Below are positions 1 to 5,151 of a stretch of 5,151 nt of DNA, in pieces (within the stretch, counting starts at the first letter, position 1; the number at the start of each line of letters is the position of its first letter). The notes under the pieces were generated by a model that made no database searches, was not told the origin of the DNA, and was given only the letters and a program-made list of their open reading frames with translations. The stretch spans positions 1 to 5,151 of the forward strand of contig JAJYTV010000169.1 of the NCBI GenBank assembly GCA_021792885.1. The letters run 5' to 3'. The stretch comes from Bacillota bacterium. GTDB taxonomy: Bacteria; Bacillota; Sulfobacillia; JAJZYS01; JAJYTV01. The translations under genes and the position numbers were made by a program.

Positions 1-17
1 GATGGCACGCGGCGGTT

Positions 18-36
18 CCGGGGTGCGATGCCCCGG
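18..36. other. GC-rich hairpin at the left edge
   Basis: CCGGGG (18-23) and CCCCGG (31-36) are perfect 6-bp arms around a 7-base loop. No T-run follows on the + strand and no A-run precedes it, so it is not a classical intrinsic terminator in either direction. A second pairing, CCGGC (33-37) with GCCGG (47-51), would compete with it. It could be the tail structure of a gene lying outside the window, or chance in GC-rich DNA. Confidence 0.25.
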
Positions 37-71
37 CAGGCCAGTCGCCGGCAACGCTGTTCGGTCGGCGC

Positions 72-103
72 AATGTGGACTTCAGCATATGAATGTCTAC
101 ATT
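72..103. promoter_or_regulatory. Candidate operator, two AATGTNNAC copies (GntR-like)
   Basis: AATGTCTACATT (92-103) has perfect 5-bp arms, AATGT and ACATT, around a 2-base centre. A second copy of the left part, AATGTGGAC, lies at 72-80, exactly 20 bp upstream, so both would sit on about the same helix face. The two copies also make an imperfect inverted repeat (72-80 against 95-103, one G:T mismatch). TGT-N2-ACA symmetry is typical of operators of GntR regulators of the FadR/FCD type, which often control organic-acid genes. The segment is AT-rich within GC-rich DNA, and TATGAA (88-93) is a weak -10-like hexamer inside it. No regulator gene is visible, so the family assignment is inference. 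Confidence 0.4.
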
Positions 104-184
104 TCTAGGAACTGTGGTCCGGCAAACTGACCATCGTTGCAAGAAGGAAGAAAGGACCCGGACGCGAAGATCCTCTCTGATGCC

Positions 185-203
185 CTGCGAACATTGTTCG
201 CAG
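185..203. repeat. Perfect 8-bp inverted repeat with 3-base centre
   Basis: CTGCGAAC (185-192), ATT (193-195), GTTCGCAG (196-203) is a perfect palindrome with a 3-base centre. As DNA it could be an operator for a dimeric regulator; as RNA it would be a tight stem-loop in the leader ahead of the PrpF gene. It looks like a LexA box of the CGAAC-N4-GTTCG type but is one base short in the centre. No T-run follows, so it is not an intrinsic terminator. Confidence 0.4.
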
Positions 204-281
204 CCAGAAGCGGGAGGCGCTCCCAAAGATGCGCTGGCCCCGTTTCTCAAGAAGACATGCGGAGCACTGAGCCTACGCTTC

Positions 282-300
282 GGGGTGCCTGAAACACCCC
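282..300 (+). other. Leader hairpin GGGGTG/CACCCC
   Basis: GGGGTG (282-287) pairs with CACCCC (295-300) across a 7-base loop. The stem lies 10 bases before the larger nested hairpin, in the untranslated stretch before the PrpF gene. It is short and could be chance, but it adds to an unusually structured leader. Confidence 0.25.
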
Positions 301-310
301 CCTTGCGCGG

Positions 311-352
311 AAGGCCGCCAGTGGAGCCCTCGGGGCTTTGCTTGGCGGCCTT
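311..352 (+). other. Nested stem-loop just upstream of the PrpF gene
   Basis: AAGGCCGCCA (311-320) and TGGCGGCCTT (343-352) form a perfect 10-bp outer stem. Its 22-base loop holds a second stem, AGCCC (325-329) with GGGCT (333-337), closed by a TCG loop. The flanking GCGC-rich bases can extend the outer stem with a bulge. The structure ends 22 bases before the PrpF start codon and 10 bases before its GGGGG ribosome-binding stretch. No T-run follows, so simple intrinsic termination is unlikely. It could act as an attenuator-type or mRNA-stabilising structure, or be a dispersed intergenic repeat. Confidence 0.4.
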
Positions 353-374
353 CGCGCGTTCTGGGGGCTTGATC

Positions 375-1511
375 ATGATACAGAAGATTCCCGTCGTGCT
401 GATGCGCGGCGGCACGAGCAAGTGCGTCATGCTGCGCGCAGAACACCTTCCCCTTGCGGGCGAGTTGCGCGACCGCCTGCTGCTGCGACTGTTCGGGAGC
501 CCGGATCCCCGCCAGATCGACGGGCTGGGAGGAGCGACGTCGACGACCAGCAAGGCCGTGATCATCGGGCCTTCGGCGCGCGACGATGCGGACGTCGACT
601 ACACGTTCGCCCAGGTCTCCGTCGACGAGCGCAGGGTGGACTACCGCGGAAACTGCGGGAACTGCGCGTCGGCCATCGGTCCCTTCGCCGTCCGCGAGGG
701 GCTCGTGGCCAAGTCGGTGCCCCTGACGCAGGTCCGCATCTACAACACCAACACGCACAAGCGCATCGTGGCCGACGTTCCGGTGGATGCAGAGGGCGTA
801 CAGGAGGAAGGGGATCTCTCGATCGCCGGAGTGCCCGGCTCGGGGGCGAGGCAGGTGCTCTGGTTCGAGCAGCCGACGGGAACGAACGGACGGGGGCTCT
901 TGCCGACAGGGCGCGCGCTCGATGTCGTGTCGACCGCCGCCGGGCCGGTGCGGGCCACCTTCGTCGACGCCTCGAACCCCGTCATCTTCGCGGCGGCAGA
1001 GGATCTCGGCCTCCTCGGAACGGAAGTGCATCCGCTCGACGGCTGGCCTGCGAAGGCGCGCCGCGCGCTCGAGGAGGTGCGCGGGTTCGCCGCGGCGGCG
1101 CTCGGGTTCGCCTCGGACCCCGGTGCAGCGGCAGCCGTGTCGCGGAACATCCCGAAGGTCGGCATGGTTCTCCATCCGGCCGACTACAAGGACATCTACG
1201 GCAATTCCATCGCGGCCGACGCGCAGGACATCACGGCGAGGATCCTCTCGATGGGCACCCTGCACCAGGCCTTCGCCCTCACGGGGGCCATGGCGCTCGC
1301 AGCCGCGACGACCGTCCCCGGGTCCGTCGCCTGGATGGCCGCGGGGAAGGCACAGCGCGCAGCCTTGCGGATCGGGCATCCTTCGGGCGTCATGCAGGTC
1401 AGGCTGCGCTACGACGATCAGGGGCAGCTGGTCGCGCTGGGGGTCGAGCGGACGGCGCGCCGCCTCATCGAAGGCACGGCGCTCGTACCGATGGAGGCCA
1501 CAGGATGGTGA
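375..1511 (+). CDS. PrpF-family isomerase (aconitate/methylaconitate type)
   Basis: This 378-residue cytoplasmic protein belongs to the PrpF family, a diaminopimelate-epimerase-like fold of two similar halves. Known members move a double bond or flip cis/trans geometry in tricarboxylic acids: 2-methylaconitate isomerase PrpF and 4-oxalomesaconate tautomerase GalD. Family signatures are MRGGTSK (10-16), GGATSTTSKAV (52-62) and YRGNCGNCASAIGPFA (90-105). Lys60 and Cys94 match the spacing of the Lys and Cys discussed for PrpF active sites (Lys73, Cys107 in characterised homologues, from memory). ATG 375 is chosen because homologues begin near this point, GGGGG lies 7 bases upstream, and the in-frame extension back to ATG 93 has non-coding-like third positions. 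No prpB, prpC, acnD or gal genes are adjacent; the partners are an MFS carrier and TcuAB. I therefore favour an aconitate-type substrate, but the exact reaction is inference. The family is certain, the substrate is not. Confidence 0.93.
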   Translation: MIQKIPVVLMRGGTSKCVMLRAEHLPLAGELRDRLLLRLFGSPDPRQIDGLGGATSTTSKAVIIGPSARDDADVDYTFAQVSVDERRVDYRGNCGNCASAIGPFAVREGLVAKSVPLTQVRIYNTNTHKRIVADVPVDAEGVQEEGDLSIAGVPGSGARQVLWFEQPTGTNGRGLLPTGRALDVVSTAAGPVRATFVDASNPVIFAAAEDLGLLGTEVHPLDGWPAKARRALEEVRGFAAAALGFASDPGAAAAVSRNIPKVGMVLHPADYKDIYGNSIAADAQDITARILSMGTLHQAFALTGAMALAAATTVPGSVAWMAAGKAQRAALRIGHPSGVMQVRLRYDDQGQLVALGVERTARRLIEGTALVPMEATGW

Positions 1512-1576
1512 GCCCTGCGAACGGCGGTGCGCGACGGCAGGGCGTACCCGACAAGGGAGGTGGGGCCTGGCAGTGA
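1505..1576 (+). CDS. Possible 23-codon bridging ORF
   Basis: A short reading frame starts at ATG 1505, inside the last codons of the PrpF gene (ATGGTGA shares the start and the stop). It ends with TGA 1574-1576, which overlaps the GTG at 1573. GGAGG (1493-1497) lies 7 bases before its ATG, a very good ribosome-binding site. The peptide begins MVSPANGG, is basic and glycine-rich, and resembles no protein I know. About 17 of its 23 codons end in G or C, between coding and leader levels here. It may be a coupling peptide carrying ribosomes from the PrpF gene to the transporter gene, or a chance ORF. An alternative reading is that the SD serves nothing and the gap is only spacer. Confidence 0.25.
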   Translation: MVSPANGGARRQGVPDKGGGAWQ

Positions 1577-1619
1577 GCGACGAAGCACCTTCTCGTCCCA
1601 CCCCTACCCGGCAAGAGAT

Positions 1620-1624
1620 GGAGG
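1620..1624 (+). promoter_or_regulatory. Ribosome-binding site deciding the MFS start
   Basis: GGAGG lies 8 bases before GTG 1633, an ideal distance. The upstream alternative, GTG 1573, has GGAGG at 1556-1560 with a 12-base gap, which is less good; ATG 1618 has no clear site. The 20 codons between 1573 and 1633 end in G or C only about half the time, unlike the gene body, which also favours 1633. Confidence 0.5.
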
Positions 1625-1632
1625 GATATTGC

Positions 1633-2997
1633 GTGGCGTCATCGACTGGAACCGTGAACGCGGCCAACCGCCTCGACCGCCTGCCGATCTCCAAGGTCCA
1701 CACGGCGGTCCTCGTGGCGCTGGCGTTCGCCTACTTCTTCGAGCTTGGCGACCTCAACACATTCGCCTACGCGGCCCCGGTGCTGATCAGCGCTTGGGGC
1801 CTGCAGGTCAGCACGATCGGCTTCATCACGTCGGCATCCTTCCTTGGAATGTTCCTGGGCGCCGCGATCGGCGGCTGGGTCGCAGACAGCATCGGGCGGC
1901 GCCGGTCCCTGATCGTCATGATCGCCTGGTTCTCACTCTTCTCGCTGCTCAACGCCTTGGCCTGGGATCCTGTCTCGCTGGGCGTCTTCCGGTTCCTCAC
2001 GGGCGTCGGCCTCTCGGCGATGACGATCATCGCGAACACCTACATCAGCGAGTTCTTTCCGCCGACGTCCCGCGGCAGGTACCAAGGGTGGGCGATGACC
2101 TTCGGCCTGCTCGGGATCCCCGCGACCGCCTGGGTCGCCCGGCTGATCATCCCGCTCGCGCCCTGGGCCTGGCGCCTCGTCTTCGTCTGGGGAGGGCTGG
2201 GGGCGATCTTCCTCATCCTGGCCCTTCGCCTCGAGGAGTCGCCGCGCTGGCTCGAGAAGCACGGGCTGCTCGACCGGGCGGAGGCCTCCCTGCAGCGGCT
2301 CGAGGGCGAAACCGAGCGCCAGCGTGGCCCCCTGCCGGCAGCAGCCGCGGAAGGCAAGGAAGTCGTCGTCTCCCGCGTCCCCTTGGGAGAGCTCTTCCAG
2401 GGCGTCTACCTCTCGCGCACCGTCGTGCTCCTTCTGGCCTGGATCTTCCAGACGCTGGGCTTCTACGGCTTCGTCTCGTGGGTGCCGACGCTGCTCGTCG
2501 CCCACGGGTTCTCCGTCGTGAGCTCCCTGACGTACAGCTCGATCATCGCGCTCGGCGCGCCGGTCGGCGCCCTGATCGCATCGCAGATCTCCGAGCGGTT
2601 CGACCGCAAGTGGCTGATCGTGATCGTATCCCTCGCGACCGTGGTCTTCGGGCTTGCCTACGGCCTCACGTTCCAGCCGTCCCTGATCGTCGTCGCCGGC
2701 TTCCTGGTCACCCTGTCGATCCAGTGCTTCGCACCGCTCCTCTACGCCTACACGCCGGAACTCTACCCGACGGAGGCCAGGGCGCTCGGCACCGGGATCA
2801 CCTACGGCGTCGGGCGTCTCGCGAACATCGTCGGTCCGCTGATCGTCAGCTCGCTCTACGCGTCCGCGGGCTACACCAGCGTCTTCGTCTACGTCGCGGC
2901 GACCTGGCTCGGCGTGGCCCTCGTCGTCGGCATCTGGGGTCCCCTGACCCGTTTCCGCCCACTGCACAAGCTCAGCCAGACCCAGGTCGGGGTCTGA
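1633..2997 (+). CDS. MFS transporter, probable organic-acid:H+ symporter
   Basis: A 454-residue inner-membrane carrier of the major facilitator superfamily with about 12 hydrophobic helices in two halves. Signatures are motif A after helix 2 (GGWVADSIGRRR, 80-91), RFLTGVG in helix 4 (from 120), LEESPRWL (200-207) opening the central loop, a second motif A-like loop SQISERFDRK (317-326) and PELYPTEARALG (375-386). These fit the sugar-porter/metabolite:H+ symporter side of MFS. Polar residues 208-240 are the central cytoplasmic loop. Its place between a PrpF-type isomerase and TcuAB suggests that it imports tricarballylate, aconitate or a similar acid, the job of TcuC in Salmonella, but I cannot show orthology to TcuC. 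Start GTG 1633 is preferred; GTG 1573 would add 20 residues (474 total) and overlap the bridging ORF. The MFS family is certain; the substrate is inferred from neighbours. Confidence 0.92.
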   Translation: MASSTGTVNAANRLDRLPISKVHTAVLVALAFAYFFELGDLNTFAYAAPVLISAWGLQVSTIGFITSASFLGMFLGAAIGGWVADSIGRRRSLIVMIAWFSLFSLLNALAWDPVSLGVFRFLTGVGLSAMTIIANTYISEFFPPTSRGRYQGWAMTFGLLGIPATAWVARLIIPLAPWAWRLVFVWGGLGAIFLILALRLEESPRWLEKHGLLDRAEASLQRLEGETERQRGPLPAAAAEGKEVVVSRVPLGELFQGVYLSRTVVLLLAWIFQTLGFYGFVSWVPTLLVAHGFSVVSSLTYSSIIALGAPVGALIASQISERFDRKWLIVIVSLATVVFGLAYGLTFQPSLIVVAGFLVTLSIQCFAPLLYAYTPELYPTEARALGTGITYGVGRLANIVGPLIVSSLYASAGYTSVFVYVAATWLGVALVVGIWGPLTRFRPLHKLSQTQVGV

Positions 2998-3005
2998 CGC
3001 AGGCC

Positions 3006-3030
3006 GGGGCCGCCCTTATCGGGCGGCCCC
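3006..3030 (+). terminator. Strong GC hairpin after the MFS gene, terminator-like
   Basis: GGGGCCGCCC (3006-3015) and GGGCGGCCCC (3021-3030) form a perfect 10-bp all-GC stem around a 5-base TTATC loop, 8 bases after the MFS stop codon. The 3' side is C-rich (CTTCCC) with no T-run, so full termination is uncertain. A partial terminator or an mRNA 3'-end stabiliser that sets the ratio between transporter and TcuAB is equally possible. A separate promoter for the tcuA gene was looked for in 3031-3167 and no convincing one was seen. Confidence 0.5.
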
Positions 3031-3167
3031 CTTCCCATGCGGACGGCTTCGACAATCTGAACACTGCCATTGCGAGGGACGCCATCGTGCTGTCCGAGAG
3101 CCTCGTGCACCTTTCTGCCCTGCCACCTGACCGCGCCGCCCGAACGACCCCGGGAGCCGGTGCCCGC

Positions 3168-4601
3168 ATGCGCGGGGACGGCGCGGAGGGCCAGGGCGCG
3201 AACGTGCCAGATCGCCTGCGCTGCGATGTCCTGGTGGTCGGCGGCGGCAACGCGGCCCTGTGCGCCGCCCTTGCCGCCCGCGACCGCGGAGCCGACGTGC
3301 TGGTCGCCGAGCGGTCGCCCGAGTTCTTCCGCGGCGGCAACAGCAGGCACACGCGGGACATCCGCTTCATGCATGGCCCGGGCAGCCCCTACGCCCCCGG
3401 CGAATACAGCGAGGCGGAGTTCTGGGACGATCTCGTCCGCGTCACCGGGGAGGACCTCAGCGAACCCCTGGCGCGCCTCACCATCCGCGCGTCCGCCGAC
3501 CTGCCGCGCTGGATGGAGGCGCACGGCGTGCGCTGGCAGGAACCGCTGCGCGGTACGCTGCACCTCTCGCGCACCAACGTGTTCATGTTGGGCGGAGGGC
3601 GCGCGATGCTGAACGGCTACTACGAGGCGGCGCGCGCGCAGGGCGTGCACGTGCTGTACGAGGCGGATGTGCAAGACCTCCGGATCGACGACTCCGGCTC
3701 GTTCACCGGCGCTGTGCTGCGTGCAGCAGGCCGGGACTGCCTCGTGGAGGCCAGCGCCGTCGTCCTGGCCTCCGGCGGCTTCGAGGCGAACGTGGACTGG
3801 CTGCGCCGCTACTGGGGCGATGCCGCGGACCACTTCGTGGTGCGCGGATCGCCGTACAACAAGGGGGAGCTCCTCGCCCTCATGCTGGAGCGCGGCGCGC
3901 GGCCCGTCGCGGATCCGCGCCAATTCCACGCGGTCGCGGTGGACGGGCGCGCGCCGAAGTTCGACGGCGGCATCGTCACGCGGCTCGACAGCGTCCCCTT
4001 CGGCATCGCAGTCGACCAGGACGGCCAGCGCTTCTACGACGAAGGGGAGGACTTCTGGCCCAAGCGCTATGCGAACTGGGGCGGACTCATCGCAAGGCAG
4101 AGCGGGCAGGTGGCGTACTCGATCCTGGACAGCCGGGCGATGGCCCACTTCCTGCCGTCCGTGTTCCCCCCGATCCAGGCGCCCTCGCTCGAGGCGCTCG
4201 CGATGGCGCTCGGGATCCCGCCCCTCGCGCTCAGGGAGACGGTGGACCGCTTCAACCGCGCGACCCGGCCGGGTACCTTCGACCCGGCCGCGCTCGACGA
4301 CTGCCGCACAGAGGGCCTCACACCGCCGAAGAGCCACTGGGCGGTCCCGATCGACCGGCCGCCCTTCTTCGGCTATCCGCTTCGCCCCGGCATCACCTTC
4401 ACGTACATGGGCGTCGAGGTCGACGAGACGGCCCGGGTCGTGATGGCTGACGGCCGCGCGGCGGAGAACATCTTCGCTGCGGGGGAGATCATGGCGGGCA
4501 ACATCCTGCGCAAGGGCTATCTCGCGGGCTTCGGACTGACGATCGGCGCGGTCTTCGGGCGGATCGCGGGAGAGGAGGCGGCAGCGCATGGAGGCGTCTG
4601 A
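3168..4601 (+). CDS. tcuA: FAD-dependent tricarballylate dehydrogenase TcuA
   Basis: A 477-residue flavoprotein of the fumarate reductase/succinate dehydrogenase FAD-binding family. TcuA oxidises tricarballylate to cis-aconitate with FAD; TcuB reoxidises the flavin. The N-terminal Rossmann segment CDVLVVGGGNAALCAA (19-34) ends in Glu48, which should bind the FAD ribose. The FRGGNSRHTRDIRF segment (54-67) and VLASGGFEAN (199-208) are typical of the TcuA branch. The C-terminal FAD motif is NIFAAGEIMAGNI (434-446) followed by LRKGYLAGFGL (447-457), where classic fumarate reductases have a GGN motif. ATG 3168 has GGGAG 11 bases upstream, and its first 12 codons all end in G or C. GTG 3204 (465 residues) and GTG 3087 (504 residues, GAGGGA 7 bases upstream) are alternatives. 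The gene overlaps the next by 14 bases, so the two are surely co-translated. A close paralogue with another substrate cannot be excluded. Confidence 0.9.
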   Translation: MRGDGAEGQGANVPDRLRCDVLVVGGGNAALCAALAARDRGADVLVAERSPEFFRGGNSRHTRDIRFMHGPGSPYAPGEYSEAEFWDDLVRVTGEDLSEPLARLTIRASADLPRWMEAHGVRWQEPLRGTLHLSRTNVFMLGGGRAMLNGYYEAARAQGVHVLYEADVQDLRIDDSGSFTGAVLRAAGRDCLVEASAVVLASGGFEANVDWLRRYWGDAADHFVVRGSPYNKGELLALMLERGARPVADPRQFHAVAVDGRAPKFDGGIVTRLDSVPFGIAVDQDGQRFYDEGEDFWPKRYANWGGLIARQSGQVAYSILDSRAMAHFLPSVFPPIQAPSLEALAMALGIPPLALRETVDRFNRATRPGTFDPAALDDCRTEGLTPPKSHWAVPIDRPPFFGYPLRPGITFTYMGVEVDETARVVMADGRAAENIFAAGEIMAGNILRKGYLAGFGLTIGAVFGRIAGEEAAAHGGV

Positions 4602-5151
4602 CCTGATCGCGGAGGCGGAGCGGCAGCTCACCGTCTGCAACGCCTGCCGGTACTGCGAAGGCTACTGCGCCGTCTTCCCGGCGATCGAGTCGCGCCGCAC
4701 CTTCGCGCTCGCCGATGTCGAGCAGATCGCGAACCTCTGCCACGACTGCCGGGACTGCTTCTACGCCTGCCAGTACGCGCCGCCGCACGAATTCGCGATC
4801 AACCTGCCGAAGGTCTTCGCAGAGGTGCGGCAGGAGACCTACGCCCATCACGCGAGGCCCCGTGCGGCCGCCCGGGTGCTCGGGCGGAGCGCGGCTGCCT
4901 GGCCGCTCGCCGCGCTCCTCGCGCTCGTCGTCGGCCTCGTCGCGACGCTCGCGAGCGTGGGCGGGGCGCTGGGTTCGGTGCATACCGGGCCGGGCGCCTT
5001 CTACGAGATCATACCGGAGCTCTTCATGGAGGTGCTCTTCAGCGTCCTCGGCCTCTTCTGGCTCCTGAGCTGGCTAGGATCGGCCATGCGCTTCTGGCGC
5101 GAGACGCAAGGCGCCGGCCCGCGTGCGGCAGCCTCGCTCCCCGCCCTCCTG
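4588..5151 (+). CDS. tcuB: TcuB iron-sulfur membrane protein, 3' end missing
   Basis: The first 188 codons of TcuB (CitB-type), open at the window edge; the family is roughly 350-400 residues, so about half is seen. TcuB takes electrons from reduced TcuA and passes them toward the membrane quinone pool. Two ferredoxin-like four-cysteine groups are complete: Cys17, 20, 23, 27 and Cys51, 54, 57, 61, each CxxCxxCxxxC, fitting two 4Fe-4S clusters. Then come a basic stretch (90-100), a hydrophobic helix (about 104-128) and a second one (about 146-166), the start of the membrane domain. ATG 4588 lies inside the end of the TcuA gene, with GGAGG (4574-4578) 9 bases upstream. The overlap and strong SD indicate translational coupling, suiting a two-protein complex. 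No frameshift or missing cysteine is seen. Confidence 0.92.
   Translation, partial: MEASDLIAEAERQLTVCNACRYCEGYCAVFPAIESRRTFALADVEQIANLCHDCRDCFYACQYAPPHEFAINLPKVFAEVRQETYAHHARPRAAARVLGRSAAAWPLAALLALVVGLVATLASVGGALGSVHTGPGAFYEIIPELFMEVLFSVLGLFWLLSWLGSAMRFWRETQGAGPRAAASLPALL

Noticed and set aside
1..88. Minus-strand frame starting at ATG 88 and open to the left edge (29 codons)
   Set aside because: No ribosome-binding site precedes it and the peptide shows no recognisable start of a regulator; too short to support.
189..201. Resemblance to a LexA (SOS) box, CGAAC-ATT-GTTCG
   Set aside because: The centre is 3 bases instead of 4, which would put the half-sites out of register, and catabolic genes are not expected SOS targets.
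273..1703. 476-codon open frame on the minus strand, opposite the PrpF gene
   Set aside because: The product is Arg-rich low-complexity sequence with no recognisable domain. Such frames arise opposite GC-rich genes, and the + strand gene has clear family motifs.
1527..3167. Open frame running continuously into TcuA from 1527
   Set aside because: This part is the out-of-frame shadow of the MFS gene; the true TcuA begins close to its FAD-binding motif.
3715..3728. Perfect palindrome TGCTGC-GT-GCAGCA
   Set aside because: It lies inside the TcuA coding sequence in GC-rich codons and is adequately explained by codon choice.
2889..4640. 583-codon open frame on the minus strand, opposite the TcuA gene
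   Set aside because: It mirrors the codon bias of TcuA, has no recognisable family motif and spans several gene borders.

Overview
The window is high-GC bacterial DNA. Its genes use G or C at most third codon positions, genes are packed on one strand, GTG starts occur and Shine-Dalgarno sites are strong. Together with the gene content this suggests a GC-rich Pseudomonadota, most likely a beta- or alphaproteobacterium; genus cannot be told from this sequence. All four convincing protein genes lie on the + strand. I see no rRNA, tRNA, CRISPR array or insertion sequence.

Layout: 1-374 is a leader without a convincing gene, but rich in symmetry. It holds a hairpin (18-36), a GntR-like candidate operator with two AATGTNNAC copies 20 bp apart (72-103), a perfect palindrome (185-203), a hairpin (282-300) and a nested hairpin (311-352). 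Next come a PrpF-family isomerase (375-1511), a possible 23-codon ORF bridging to the next gene (1505-1576), a 12-helix MFS transporter (start most likely GTG 1633, end 2997), a 170-base gap with a perfect 10-bp GC hairpin (3006-3030), the flavoprotein TcuA (3168-4601) and, overlapping it by 14 bases, the start of the iron-sulfur membrane protein TcuB (4588 to the window edge, 188 codons, incomplete).

How they work together: TcuA and TcuB form the known tricarballylate-oxidising pair. TcuA makes cis-aconitate, and TcuB reoxidises the TcuA flavin and passes electrons toward the membrane. The MFS protein is the likely importer of the acid, the role TcuC plays in Salmonella. The PrpF-family protein is not part of the Salmonella tcuRABC set. 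Because characterised PrpF proteins act on aconitate-like tricarboxylates, it may isomerise aconitate (for example trans to cis) or a methylated analogue, widening the substrate range. The unit therefore looks like a tricarballylate/aconitate-type uptake and catabolism operon with a PrpF isomerase as first gene. That reading is inference from family and context. The individual families are known; the less ordinary elements are the gene combination, the structured leader and the small bridging ORF.
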